Source: Dysgonomonas sp. (lineage in GTDB: Bacteria; Bacteroidota; Bacteroidia; Bacteroidales; Dysgonomonadaceae). Taken from it: 12,239 bases of DNA. Under the pieces are notes generated by a model. It did no database searches and was not told the origin of the DNA. It saw only the letters and a program-made list of their open reading frames with translations. Positions within the stretch are counted from its first letter, which is position 1. Each line of letters starts with the position of its first letter. Made by a program: the position numbers and the translations under genes. Where the stretch lies: positions 1 to 12,239 of the forward strand of contig JASLEN010000396.1 of NCBI GenBank assembly GCA_030151105.1, read 5' to 3'. Shown piece after piece: positions 1 through 6,921 of the stretch.

Positions 1-352
1 TATCAGCACGCAACATACTGACCTCATCTATGATGAGAAGCTCCATCTCTTGCAACATCTCAATCTTCGATTTCCGCAACTTGAAATGATAGTCGAGCTT
101 CTTCTTTCCTTCCATATTAGGAATAAAGGGTTCGAAAGGAAGTTGCAATAAAGAATGCAGTGTAACCCCTCCTGCGTTGATAGCTGCCACACCTGTAGGT
201 GCTGCTACAACCACATTTTTGTCCACATTTTCTCGTATATGCTTCAAGAAAGTCGTTTTACCAGTACCTGCTTTTCCTGTCAAGAAAACGGATTGTGAGG
301 TATTGGCTATAATATCTGCTGCTAAAGAAAAAATGCGGTTAGGGGTATTCAT
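1..352 (-). CDS. PIF1-like helicase/ATPase, N-terminal part (cut by window edge)
   Basis: The first 117 residues of an SF1B (PIF1/RecD-like) DNA helicase are visible, translated on the minus strand from the ATG at 352; the rest lies beyond the left edge. Residues 26-33 are a Walker A loop (GKAGTGKT). Residues 51-69 hold the conserved motif Ia block with APTGVAAINAGG followed by TLHSLL. Residues 105-117 are the Walker B/DEAD-like block (LLIIDEVSML). This order and wording are typical of PIF1-type helicases common in Bacteroidota, which use ATP to unwind DNA in the cytoplasm. The start is well fixed: there is no other in-frame ATG before the stop codon at 377-379. The gene starts 40 bp downstream of the permease stop on the same strand, so co-transcription is possible, although a weak promoter of its own can be proposed. 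C-terminal domains cannot be judged. Confidence 0.9.
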   Translation of the reverse strand, partial: MNTPNRIFSLAADIIANTSQSVFLTGKAGTGKTTFLKHIRENVDKNVVVAAPTGVAAINAGGVTLHSLLQLPFEPFIPNMEGKKKLDYHFKLRKSKIEMLQEMELLIIDEVSMLRAD

Positions 353-382
353 TATATTTATTTTATTTCTATAAAATCAGCA

Positions 383-413
383 ACAAGATAGCTTATTTAT
401 TTCCATTATTCAA
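383..413 (-). promoter_or_regulatory. weak candidate promoter for the PIF1-like helicase
   Basis: On the minus strand a TTG (413-411) is followed after 20 bases by TATCTTGT (390-383). This resembles the Bacteroidota -33/-7 pair TTTG and TAnnTTTG, with one mismatch in the -7 element. It lies just downstream of the permease stop and about 30 bp before the helicase ATG. The match is imperfect and could be chance in AT-rich DNA. Confidence 0.22.
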
Positions 414-1850
414 CTTGCTATGTTTGATCCCATACGTGAAATAGAGTATCAATCCAATAACTGACCACACAATAAAACGATACCACGTATTAGCAGGCAA
501 GGCAATCATTTGCCCCACACAAATCACTATTCCAAGAATAGGGATATAGGGCATCAAAGGTGTTTTGAACGGGCGTTTCAAATCGGGTTGAGTTTTTCTC
601 AACACCAATACCGAAGCACATACAATTGTAAAAGCAAGCAATGTACCTATAGACACCAACTCCACCAATACACTCAATGGAAATAGTCCCGCAACAATAG
701 CTGTAGCCACACTCGCAAAAATAGTGGCACGTTGCGGCACACCATGTTTTTTATGTATTTTAGATAATGTAGGAGGTAGTAAGCCATCTTTAGAGATAGA
801 ATAATAGATACGAGATTGAGCCAACATCATAACTAGAATTACAGAACTCAAACCTGCAATTGCTCCCAATTTAATCAATGGACTCAACCATGCCAAACCT
901 GCTCCCGCTCTATCAATAGCCAAAGCAATTGGTGCAGGAACTGCAAGTTCTGAGTAATGCACTATTCCTGTCAACACGGCTGTGACTCCAATATAAAGAG
1001 CCGAACATAAAGCTAAGGAAATCAAAATAGCACGAGGCATATCTCGTTGCGGATTCTTCGCTTCTTGTGAGGCAGTTGAAAGTGCATCAAAACCAAGGTA
1101 AGCATAAAATACCACACCCGCTCCTCTCATAATTCCACTCCATCCAAATTCACCAAAGTTTCCTGTATTTTCTGGAATATACGGGAACCAGTTAGAGGTG
1201 TCTATATATGACAATCCAAATCCGATAAACAATAAAATAACAGCAACCTTAATTACAACAATAACGTTATTGATGAAAGCTGATTGCTTAATGCCACCCA
1301 ACAACATCGATGTTATTATTCCAATAATAAATACTGCGGGGAAATTGATGATACTCCCTGAAAAATACCATCCATCTTGCGCCGTGTGCTCGAAAGTTGC
1401 GCCTGCTATACTCTTTGGCAGTTCAATTCCCCAATCGTTAAAGAGGCTCATCATATACCCCGACCAACCGACAGCCACACTCGAACAAGCTAATAAATAT
1501 TCCAGGACCAATATCCACCCAACAAACCATGCCAACATTTCGCCCATTGTAGTGTAGCTATACGAATATACACTACCTGCTACAGGCATCATAGCTGCAA
1601 ACTCTGCATAACACAGACCAGCCATAACACAGGCAATGGCAGATATCATAAAAGAGATTGTCAAGCCTGGACCAGCATACTCGGCAGCAGCCGTCCCCGT
1701 TACTACAAATATCCCTGTGCCTACGATAGCCCCAATACCAAGAGAAACTAAATTAAATGTTGATAAGTTTCGCCTCAAACCACTATTCGTTGATTCTGAC
1801 TCAGAGATAACATCGGATATTGATTTGCATTTAAATAGTTTTTCTTTCAT
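393..1850 (-). CDS. APC-superfamily amino acid permease (cationic amino acid transporter type)
   Basis: This 485-residue protein is an inner-membrane amino acid permease of the APC superfamily, CAT (YfnA/YhdG-like) branch, with about 12 membrane segments. After a roughly 30-residue hydrophilic N-terminus, residues 38-48 form the unwound TM1 substrate motif GIGAIVGTGIF. Residues 254-272 carry the FDALSTASQEAKNPQRDMP loop, 347-359 the RIYYSISKDGLLP loop, and 455-480 the C-terminal CAT signature (TWYRF, then YFTYGIKHS). Length and motif order are normal for the family. Substrate cannot be read from sequence; basic or neutral amino acids and proton coupling are likely from relatives. The ATG at 1850 has a TAGATTTG promoter box about 59 bp upstream. 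The gene diverges from the HU-like/SPOR gene and may be followed in the same transcript by the helicase. Confidence 0.93.
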   Translation of the reverse strand: MKEKLFKCKSISDVISESESTNSGLRRNLSTFNLVSLGIGAIVGTGIFVVTGTAAAEYAGPGLTISFMISAIACVMAGLCYAEFAAMMPVAGSVYSYSYTTMGEMLAWFVGWILVLEYLLACSSVAVGWSGYMMSLFNDWGIELPKSIAGATFEHTAQDGWYFSGSIINFPAVFIIGIITSMLLGGIKQSAFINNVIVVIKVAVILLFIGFGLSYIDTSNWFPYIPENTGNFGEFGWSGIMRGAGVVFYAYLGFDALSTASQEAKNPQRDMPRAILISLALCSALYIGVTAVLTGIVHYSELAVPAPIALAIDRAGAGLAWLSPLIKLGAIAGLSSVILVMMLAQSRIYYSISKDGLLPPTLSKIHKKHGVPQRATIFASVATAIVAGLFPLSVLVELVSIGTLLAFTIVCASVLVLRKTQPDLKRPFKTPLMPYIPILGIVICVGQMIALPANTWYRFIVWSVIGLILYFTYGIKHSKLNNGNK

Positions 1851-1908
1851 GTTGAGATAGATAGTTAGATTATTCTAAAAGTTTTGCCATTTTTAATTTA
1901 CGAAAGAG

Positions 1909-1916
1909 CAAATCTA
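1909..1916 (-). promoter_or_regulatory. promoter -7 box upstream of the amino acid permease
   Basis: On the minus strand, 1916 to 1909 reads TAGATTTG, an exact match to the Bacteroidota -7 consensus TAnnTTTG. A TTTG lies at 1935-1932, but the 15-base gap is shorter than the usual 19-21, so the -33 assignment is unsure. Transcription from here would leave a leader of about 50 bases before the permease ATG. Confidence 0.5.
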
Positions 1917-2028
1917 CTAAAATATAATGAACAAAATCGCACTTTGGGTGTTACAACTGATATACACCACGTTATAAATTCCAATAATTTTTCTCTATCA
2001 AAAGGTGGATTTGCGCCCATATTAGTTA

Positions 2029-2036
2029 TATCTTTG
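2029..2036 (+). promoter_or_regulatory. promoter -7 box abutting the HU-like/SPOR start codon
   Basis: TATCTTTG at 2029-2036 matches TAnnTTTG exactly and has the same wording as the boxes at 6765-6772 and 9314-9321. A TTTG at 2010-2013 is 15 bases away, shorter than usual for the -33 element. Only four bases separate the box from the ATG at 2041, so a transcript starting at the usual distance would begin at or within a few bases of the AUG, giving a leaderless or near-leaderless message. Confidence 0.55.
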
Positions 2037-2040
2037 CACT

Positions 2041-2985
2041 ATGACAAAAAACATTTTCGAATACATCAGAATATTATTACCTAGGCACAAATGTGTAACA
2101 CTTCCTGGGTTTGGAGCTTTCATCCTAAACAGAGATGAGAGTGATATCTTTGATGCTCAAAAGTGCTTATTGTCGCCATCATATAGCATCACATTCAATA
2201 GTAGATTGCAACATGATGATGGTGCTTTGACTTCGTATATTCAAGCCCTAAAAGGGACAACATACGACAAGGCAAGTAAAGATCTTTCTATCCTCATCAA
2301 AGAATTGAGAAACGATTTGTTGATCTACAAAGAAATAGATTGTGGCTCACTAGGTAGAATTGAACTAACGGATAGTAGTATCCTCTTTTTTCAAAACAGA
2401 GATTACTTTTGCCCAACTCATTTTGGCTTGTCGCCAATAGGTCTGAGAAGCATTACCAATATTAGTCAAAGTCTAGAAAAAGAGACTAAGACTTATAGTT
2501 TCAAGAAAAGACTTATTGCTACTGCAGCAAGTGCAGCAGTTGTACTTCTTTTGGTGCTACCTTCTACTAATATTACAGATAGTTCCGAACAAGGAGGAAG
2601 TCAGCAGGCTGGCTATCTTAGCTCGCTAGCGATGAGTAGAACCGAGCAATTGCCAGAGGTTGCACCTGTCATTGACGAGGTAGAGGCTATCGACATTGAA
2701 ATAGAAGACTATAATATAACGAGTAATACTGCAACTAAACCAAAATCTGGACGTACCTATTATCTAATAGTGGGAGGAGAGTCATCTGCAACAAATGCAG
2801 CTAAAACTCTACGCAAGTTTAGAAGTGAAGGTTTTGCAACAGCTGAAATCTTAGAGTCGCCTCAACGCTTTAGAATTTACACGCAGACTTTCGACAATAT
2901 GGAGGATGCAGACAGAGCAGTTGTAGCTTTCAGAGCGCAAAACCCTCAGTACGCTTCGGCTTGGATACACTCAGCAAGAAATTGA
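2041..2985 (+). CDS. HU-CCDC81-like / SPOR domain inner-membrane protein
   Basis: A 314-residue bitopic membrane protein. Residues 1-135 resemble the tandem HU-CCDC81-type domains of Bacteroidota: the start IFEYIRILLPRHKCVTLPGFG has the form of the first domain (a short helix, then a VxLPGFGxF turn), and a second small module contains GSLGRIEL. Residues 157-174 are a hydrophobic membrane segment after KKR, placing the N-terminus in the cytoplasm. A low-complexity acidic linker (about 178-235) follows. Residues 238-311 form a SPOR domain (YYLIVGGE, then RFRIYTQTF with DRAVVAFRAQNP), a fold known to bind denuded septal peptidoglycan glycans. The start is forced, because an in-frame stop lies at 2023-2025 and the next Met is residue 198. 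The gene is monocistronic, bounded by its own promoter box and a terminator. A role linking the envelope or division site to a cytoplasmic partner is inference. The domain calls are from motif memory, not a profile search. Confidence 0.85.
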   Translation: MTKNIFEYIRILLPRHKCVTLPGFGAFILNRDESDIFDAQKCLLSPSYSITFNSRLQHDDGALTSYIQALKGTTYDKASKDLSILIKELRNDLLIYKEIDCGSLGRIELTDSSILFFQNRDYFCPTHFGLSPIGLRSITNISQSLEKETKTYSFKKRLIATAASAAVVLLLVLPSTNITDSSEQGGSQQAGYLSSLAMSRTEQLPEVAPVIDEVEAIDIEIEDYNITSNTATKPKSGRTYYLIVGGESSATNAAKTLRKFRSEGFATAEILESPQRFRIYTQTFDNMEDADRAVVAFRAQNPQYASAWIHSARN

Positions 2986-3012
2986 CTTTGACAAATTACA
3001 ATAATATTCTCT

Positions 3013-3045
3013 AGAGCAGACTTTAATAGTTTGCTCTTTTATTTT
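3013..3045 (+). terminator. intrinsic terminator of the HU-like/SPOR gene
   Basis: A 10-bp stem (arms 3013-3022 and 3028-3037, one G-U pair) closes a 5-base TTAAT loop and is followed by TTTTATTTT. It lies 28 bp after the stop codon and separates this gene from the downstream antiporter. Confidence 0.85.
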
Positions 3046-3087
3046 ATACAAGTGCTTCATTGGCAAGTCTAATACACTCAAAAGTAT

Positions 3088-3095
3088 TACCTTTG
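3088..3095 (+). promoter_or_regulatory. promoter -7 box for the NhaC-type antiporter
   Basis: TACCTTTG at 3088-3095 matches TAnnTTTG. No TTTG is found at the usual -33 distance. The box lies beyond the preceding terminator and 30 bp before the antiporter ATG, implying a leader of roughly 25 bases. Confidence 0.6.
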
Positions 3096-3125
3096 CCGTT
3101 TAGTTAAAACTTCAATGACTTAGAA

Positions 3126-4433
3126 ATGTATAAAGAGACTGGCATAACACGTACACCCAACGGTTGGGCACTACTTCCACTCATCGTATTCTTTTTATTA
3201 TATACCCTCACTTTAGCTTTTACGGGCGACATGAGCAAAATGCCTATTTCTGTAGCATTTCTCATCACCTCAGCAGTAGCTATTTTCACTTCAAAGGGAG
3301 GAAAACTAATAGATAAGGTAGCAATGTTTTGTCGTGGAGCTGCCAATGAAACAATCACTTTGATGATTGTGATCTTCATTCTAGCTGGAGCATTTGCTGC
3401 CACCACCAGAAGTATGGGAGCAGTGGATGCAACAGTCAACATGATGTTATATCTCCTGCCAGCCCAAACAATTTTGGCTAGTATTTTCATAGCAGCTTGT
3501 TTTATTTCCATGGCAATGGGAACCTCATGCGGCACAATTGCTGCCCTAGCACCTATTGCTGTAGGAATTTCGTCACAAATAGGTATTCCTATTCCTGCCA
3601 TGTTAGGGATTGTAGTTGGAGGTTCTATGTTTGGAGACAACCTATCGTTTATTTCCGATACCACAATTGCCGCCACACGCACGCAAGGATGCGAAATGAA
3701 AGACAAGTTTTGGGTCAATATAAGAATCGCATTACCCGTAGCCCTCTTAATGCTTTTCATATACCTCTATCAAGGATTTGGAGCACAATCAAATATTAGT
3801 ATTGCAGCCTCTGATATTGAGTGGCTAAAAGTGATTCCATATATCGTTGTGCTAATAACTGCTATTGCTGGAGTAAATGTCATTGCTGTTTTGGCTATCG
3901 GGATTGTCCTCTCGGGGGCAATTGGTATGGCTACTAGCAGCATTTCGGTATGGGATTGGACAGCAAGCATGAGCAACGGAATTGTTGGAGATATGGGAGA
4001 ATTGATTATCGTGTCGCTAATGGCTGGAGGGATATTTGGCATGATTACCTACAATGGAGGAATAGAGTGGCTAACCTCCAAAATAACGAAGCGTACAAAA
4101 TCGAAACGAAGTGCCGAACTTGCCATTTCAGGACTCCTTGTCATCACCAATATGTGTACAGCAAATAACACTATTGCAATCATTGTAACAGGACCAATCG
4201 CAAAGAATATTAGTGAAAGATTTAAATTGAATAACAAGAAGGTAGCAAGTTTACTCGATACTTTTTCATGCTTCATCCAAGGCTTGTTGCCTTATGGTGC
4301 TCAATTGCTAATTGCAGCAGGAATAGCCAAGGTCAACCCAATTGAGATTGTGCCACATCTCTACTATCCAATGCTATTGGGAGTGGTTGCTCTGTTCTGC
4401 ATCATGCTGAGGTTACCTAAAAAGTATTCATAA
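3126..4433 (+). CDS. NhaC-family Na+/H+ antiporter
   Basis: This 435-residue polytopic inner-membrane protein has about 11-12 hydrophobic segments and belongs to the NhaC family of sodium/proton antiporters (ion transporter superfamily). Diagnostic stretches are GTSCGT at 132-137, GGSMFGDNLSFISDTT at 165-180 followed by IAATRTQG, CTANNTIAI at 344-352 and QGLLPYGAQLL at 385-395. The two halves show the paired re-entrant style of this superfamily. NhaC proteins exchange external protons for cytoplasmic Na+; some relatives exchange malate/lactate or other organic solutes, so the ion specificity is inferred from family. The ATG at 3126 fits the promoter box 30 bp upstream. It is flanked by a terminator upstream and by convergent upp downstream (91-bp gap). 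I see no obvious strong plus-strand terminator after it. A long antisense open frame beneath its N-terminal half is a shadow. Confidence 0.9.
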   Translation: MYKETGITRTPNGWALLPLIVFFLLYTLTLAFTGDMSKMPISVAFLITSAVAIFTSKGGKLIDKVAMFCRGAANETITLMIVIFILAGAFAATTRSMGAVDATVNMMLYLLPAQTILASIFIAACFISMAMGTSCGTIAALAPIAVGISSQIGIPIPAMLGIVVGGSMFGDNLSFISDTTIAATRTQGCEMKDKFWVNIRIALPVALLMLFIYLYQGFGAQSNISIAASDIEWLKVIPYIVVLITAIAGVNVIAVLAIGIVLSGAIGMATSSISVWDWTASMSNGIVGDMGELIIVSLMAGGIFGMITYNGGIEWLTSKITKRTKSKRSAELAISGLLVITNMCTANNTIAIIVTGPIAKNISERFKLNNKKVASLLDTFSCFIQGLLPYGAQLLIAAGIAKVNPIEIVPHLYYPMLLGVVALFCIMLRLPKKYS

Positions 4434-4497
4434 ACTAATGAACTAGAAAAGCAAAAGTGAGAAAGCGCCTAAGCCCTTCCCCACCTTTATACTAACT

Positions 4498-4518
4498 AAT
4501 AAAAATAGAAAATTCTAT
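4498..4518 (-). terminator. weak candidate terminator of aroE-upp
   Basis: Read on the minus strand just after the upp stop, a 5-bp AT-rich stem (ATAGA, loop ATTT, TCTAT; plus-strand 4505-4518) is followed directly by TTTTTATT. The stem is weak, but the position and U-run suit a terminator for the minus-strand operon. Confidence 0.3.
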
Positions 4519-4524
4519 ATCTGT

Positions 4525-5184
4525 TTAATTATCCTTTTGTCCGTATGCTAGGTCACCAGCATCACCAAGTCCAGGAATAATATAGGCATGATCGTTCAAC
4601 TCTGGATCGATAGCTGCTGCCCAAATTGTTGTTTTGTCTTGTGGAAAATGCTTCGCACAATAATCAATAGCTTGTTGACTAGCTATGATTGTTGCCACAT
4701 GCACATGGCTAGGCTCTCCTTTTGTCAACAAAGCTTGATAAGACAAATCCATACTTCCACCTGTCGCAAGCATAGGGTCAGTCAAGATAAGGACTTTATT
4801 ATCCAGTTTTGGAGAAGCAATATATTCAATATCAATATGAAAGCTATTTTGGCTTTCACGGAATCTACGATAAGCTGACACAAAAGCATTCTCGGCTTTG
4901 TCAAAATACCCTAGAAATCCATGATGAAAAACCAATCCTGCTCTAAGGATAGTTCCTATAACGATAGGATCGGCAGGTACATTCGTCACATCAATACCAA
5001 GAGGGGTCTTAGTTTCCAGTTGTTTATAAGTCAACTCTTTACTAATTTCATAAGCCATTATTTCACCTATACGCTCAATATTACGTCTAAAACGTAGGCT
5101 ATCCTTTTGAATTTTAACATCTCTAATCTCGCTCACAAAACGATTGAGAATAGTGTTTTGCTCTGATAAATTTACTACTTTCAT
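4525..5184 (-). CDS. upp: uracil phosphoribosyltransferase
   Basis: This enzyme converts uracil and PRPP to UMP in the cytoplasm (pyrimidine salvage). With the start chosen at 5184 it is 219 residues, close to the usual 205-220. The PRPP-binding loop ILTDPMLATGGS lies at about 133-144 and the C-terminal uracil-binding segment YIIPGLGDAGDLAYG at about 201-215; both are diagnostic. An in-frame ATG at 5217 would add 11 mostly charged and polar residues and overlap the aroE end by 17 bp. I prefer 5184 because family members begin around MKVVNLSEQN, it is preceded by the purine run GAAGAAGGG, and it leaves a 16-bp gap after aroE. It is the second gene of a two-gene minus-strand unit with aroE. No link between the two reactions is evident beyond shared transcription. 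Confidence 0.95.
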   Translation of the reverse strand: MKVVNLSEQNTILNRFVSEIRDVKIQKDSLRFRRNIERIGEIMAYEISKELTYKQLETKTPLGIDVTNVPADPIVIGTILRAGLVFHHGFLGYFDKAENAFVSAYRRFRESQNSFHIDIEYIASPKLDNKVLILTDPMLATGGSMDLSYQALLTKGEPSHVHVATIIASQQAIDYCAKHFPQDKTTIWAAAIDPELNDHAYIIPGLGDAGDLAYGQKDN

Positions 5185-5200
5185 CCCTTCTTCTATATTA

Positions 5201-5962
5201 TTATTTTTCTTCTTCATTCCATATTCTCCATGCTTCGAGCGCTTGCAGCTCTAGCATTTCTGCTCCATTTTTGATGGCAGCACCTTTCATCTTTCCTCTC
5301 TTCAAAAACTCTGTTTCTGCTGGATTATAAACCAAATCATAAAGTAGATGCTCCCCAGTCAGCAATTCGTAAGGAATTGCAGGAGCTTCGTCCACATTAG
5401 GATATGTGCCTAGTGGCGAACAGTTGACAATCACTTTATACTCATTCATTAATCTAGCATCTAGCTCGTCGTAAGTAATCGTATTCTCACCCTTCGTACG
5501 AGAGACCAACTGAGTTTCCAGTCCCAGCTTCTTCAAGCCATAAACAATTGCTTTAGATGCTCCACCTGTACCCAATACTAAGGCTTTAGTATGCGTAGAT
5601 TTTAAAAGAGGCTTAATAGAATTATTAAAGCCTACCACATCCGAATTGTATCCAAAGAGTGCAGCTTTGCCATTAACCTGATGCACGCTAACAACATTGA
5701 CCGCTCCTATCTCCTTTGCCTCAGCACTTATACCTGCCAATAGAGAAATGATTTGCTCCTTATAAGGTATAGTAACATTGAAACCAACAAGATGCGTATT
5801 GAGTTCTAAGATAGTTTTCAGTTGATCGATAGATGCAATTTCGTAGTTGGAGTACATAGCATCAATACCTTCGAGTAAAAACTTTTCGGCGAAGAAACTA
5901 CTCGAGAATGAGTGTCCTAAAGGATACCCAATCAATCCATATTGCTTCTGCTTGTTCATCAT
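5201..5962 (-). CDS. aroE: shikimate dehydrogenase (NADP+)
   Basis: This enzyme reduces 3-dehydroshikimate to shikimate with NADPH, the fourth step of the pathway to chorismate and aromatic amino acids. At 253 residues it is slightly short of the usual 270 but has all the parts: the shikimate-binding GYPLGHSFS at 12-20, FNVTIPYK at 61-68 with catalytic Lys68, GAVNVV at 86-91, GYNSDVVGF at 104-112 with Asp108, the Rossmann loop LGTGGAS at 130-136, NCSPLGTYP in the C-terminal half, and a closing NGAEMLELQALEAW. Two adjacent ATGs (5962 and 5959) can start it; a GGAG abuts the first, so the second may be used. A strong terminator lies upstream, so it should have its own promoter, but I found only a poor candidate (TTTG at 6004-6001 in the terminator T-run, 17 bases, then TAGTTTAA). 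Confidence 0.95.
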   Translation of the reverse strand: MMNKQKQYGLIGYPLGHSFSSSFFAEKFLLEGIDAMYSNYEIASIDQLKTILELNTHLVGFNVTIPYKEQIISLLAGISAEAKEIGAVNVVSVHQVNGKAALFGYNSDVVGFNNSIKPLLKSTHTKALVLGTGGASKAIVYGLKKLGLETQLVSRTKGENTITYDELDARLMNEYKVIVNCSPLGTYPNVDEAPAIPYELLTGEHLLYDLVYNPAETEFLKRGKMKGAAIKNGAEMLELQALEAWRIWNEEEK

Positions 5963-6001
5963 CTCCTACCCCTTTTTAAACTATGTTAGTGGCTATATCG
6001 C

Positions 6002-6039
6002 AAAAAAATAGGATAACCTAACAAGTAGTTATCCTATTT
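6002..6039 (-). terminator. intrinsic terminator of the OmpH-like lipoprotein gene
   Basis: A perfect 12-bp inverted repeat (arms 6006-6017 and 6028-6039, 10-base loop) is followed on the minus strand by a run of T residues (7 A on the plus strand at 6002-6008, partly within the stem). It lies 17 bp past the stop of the OmpH-like gene and isolates it from aroE. Confidence 0.85.
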
Positions 6040-6055
6040 ATATTCTTCATTAATT

Positions 6056-6685
6056 TTATTTCTTATCAGCGGCTGCCTTGCTATATCGACTATTCAACAG
6101 AGTCAACACTGGCTCCGTTATGTCGTAAGCTGGATTGGCTAGAAGTATATTCTCAAATTCTCTCATATTGAAGATAACTTCATATTTAGCAGTCTCGTTA
6201 TATTTTTTCAAAGCCACACGTACCGAATCAGTTATTTTTTGATTCACTTGGTGTTGCTCAGTCATCCAATCGTTTTGCAAACGTTGTGCAGTTTGTTCCA
6301 ATTCCATTTGTTGTTTTTGAATACGGTTGTATTCTTGTTCAGCACGTTCTTGTGACAAGAATGCATTGTTTTGCATTTTGTGTTGAAAATCTGCTCCGTC
6401 TTTTTCTAGTTTTTTTGTTTTTTGATTGATTGTCACTCTGATGTCTTCCATCTTTTTGGTCAATCCTTCATTCATTTCTTTCGCAAACTCATAGTTTATA
6501 AGTAATGAGTCGATGTTTACATAAGCAATAGGCAATTTAGCACCCGAAAGTCCTTCACCTTCAGTTGCAACATTTTGAGTTGGTGTACTTGTGCCTGTTT
6601 CCTTACATGAAGAAAAGAATAAGACAGAAAACGCAATAACAGCTAATGCTATTGTTCCATTAATAATACAAGAAACGTTCTTCAT
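6056..6685 (-). CDS. OmpH/Skp-like periplasmic chaperone family, predicted lipoprotein
   Basis: A 209-residue exported protein of the OmpH/Skp family, whose soluble members chaperone unfolded outer-membrane proteins in the periplasm. An N-terminal hydrophobic segment (residues 7-24) ends in LFFSSC, a loose lipobox with Cys27, so it is probably lipidated, unlike E. coli Skp. After a Thr/Ser/Gly-rich tether, the mature domain opens with the family phrase PIAYVNIDSLLINYEF, then a long Glu/Gln/Lys-rich helical region (about 75-150) that should form the coiled-coil arms, then KYEVIFN and a closing helix. I chose the ATG at 6685; the longer frame to 6715 would begin with TTG and lengthen the signal peptide needlessly. 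A TATCTTTG box lies upstream and a strong terminator downstream, so the gene is monocistronic. It is not beside bamA or lpx genes here. Confidence 0.87.
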   Translation of the reverse strand: MKNVSCIINGTIALAVIAFSVLFFSSCKETGTSTPTQNVATEGEGLSGAKLPIAYVNIDSLLINYEFAKEMNEGLTKKMEDIRVTINQKTKKLEKDGADFQHKMQNNAFLSQERAEQEYNRIQKQQMELEQTAQRLQNDWMTEQHQVNQKITDSVRVALKKYNETAKYEVIFNMREFENILLANPAYDITEPVLTLLNSRYSKAAADKK

Positions 6686-6764
6686 TATATTTTGTTGTTT
6701 TTTTAGATTAATCAACCATTATTAATTTGCTAGAGTTCTACGACCCTAATTTCAACACTAGGCA

Positions 6765-6772
6765 CAAAGATA
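6765..6772 (-). promoter_or_regulatory. promoter -7 box for the OmpH-like lipoprotein
   Basis: On the minus strand 6772-6765 reads TATCTTTG, an exact TAnnTTTG match. No clear TTTG is seen at the -33 distance. Transcription from it would give a leader of about 70 bases before the ATG at 6685, longer than for the neighbouring genes. Confidence 0.55.
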
Positions 6773-6825
6773 TAGTATTATGTTAAAAGAACACCATTAT
6801 TAAACCAATAAAAGTTGTAAAAACA

Positions 6826-6856
6826 TTGTTAATTCGTCATTATCTACCTATTTTTA
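6826..6856 (+). promoter_or_regulatory. candidate promoter for pepD
   Basis: TTG at 6826-6828 is followed after 20 bases by TATTTTTA at 6849-6856, one mismatch from TAnnTTTG and correctly spaced. It would give a leader of about 60 bases before the pepD ATG. The region is AT-rich, so chance resemblance is possible. Confidence 0.35.
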
Positions 6857-6921
6857 AGGATTCAAGTTTAGAAAACTATGAATTATTGAGAATCTAAAAT
6901 ACTAAAAACAAATATATAATT

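Noticed and set aside
177..374. 65-residue plus-strand frame at the left edge
   Set aside because: It is antisense to the Walker A region of the PIF1-like helicase, which is clearly the real gene.
1884..2084. 66-residue plus-strand frame across the permease/HU-like intergenic region
   Set aside because: It covers both divergent promoter boxes, overlaps the HU-like start in another frame and has no protein-like features.
3104..3760. 218-residue open frame on the minus strand beneath the antiporter gene
   Set aside because: It is wholly antisense to the well-supported NhaC reading frame, has no recognisable motif and a composition (Ile/Ala/Met-rich) expected from reverse-reading a hydrophobic membrane protein gene.
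4434..4524. Search for a plus-strand terminator after the antiporter
   Set aside because: A loose pairing around GTGAGAAAG and CTTCCCCAC has two mismatches and no U-run, so it was not called.
6686..6921. Possible small RNA or riboswitch in the longest gap, between the OmpH-like gene and pepD
   Set aside because: Beyond the two promoter candidates I found no long inverted repeat, conserved riboswitch-like core or terminator in this AT-rich stretch.
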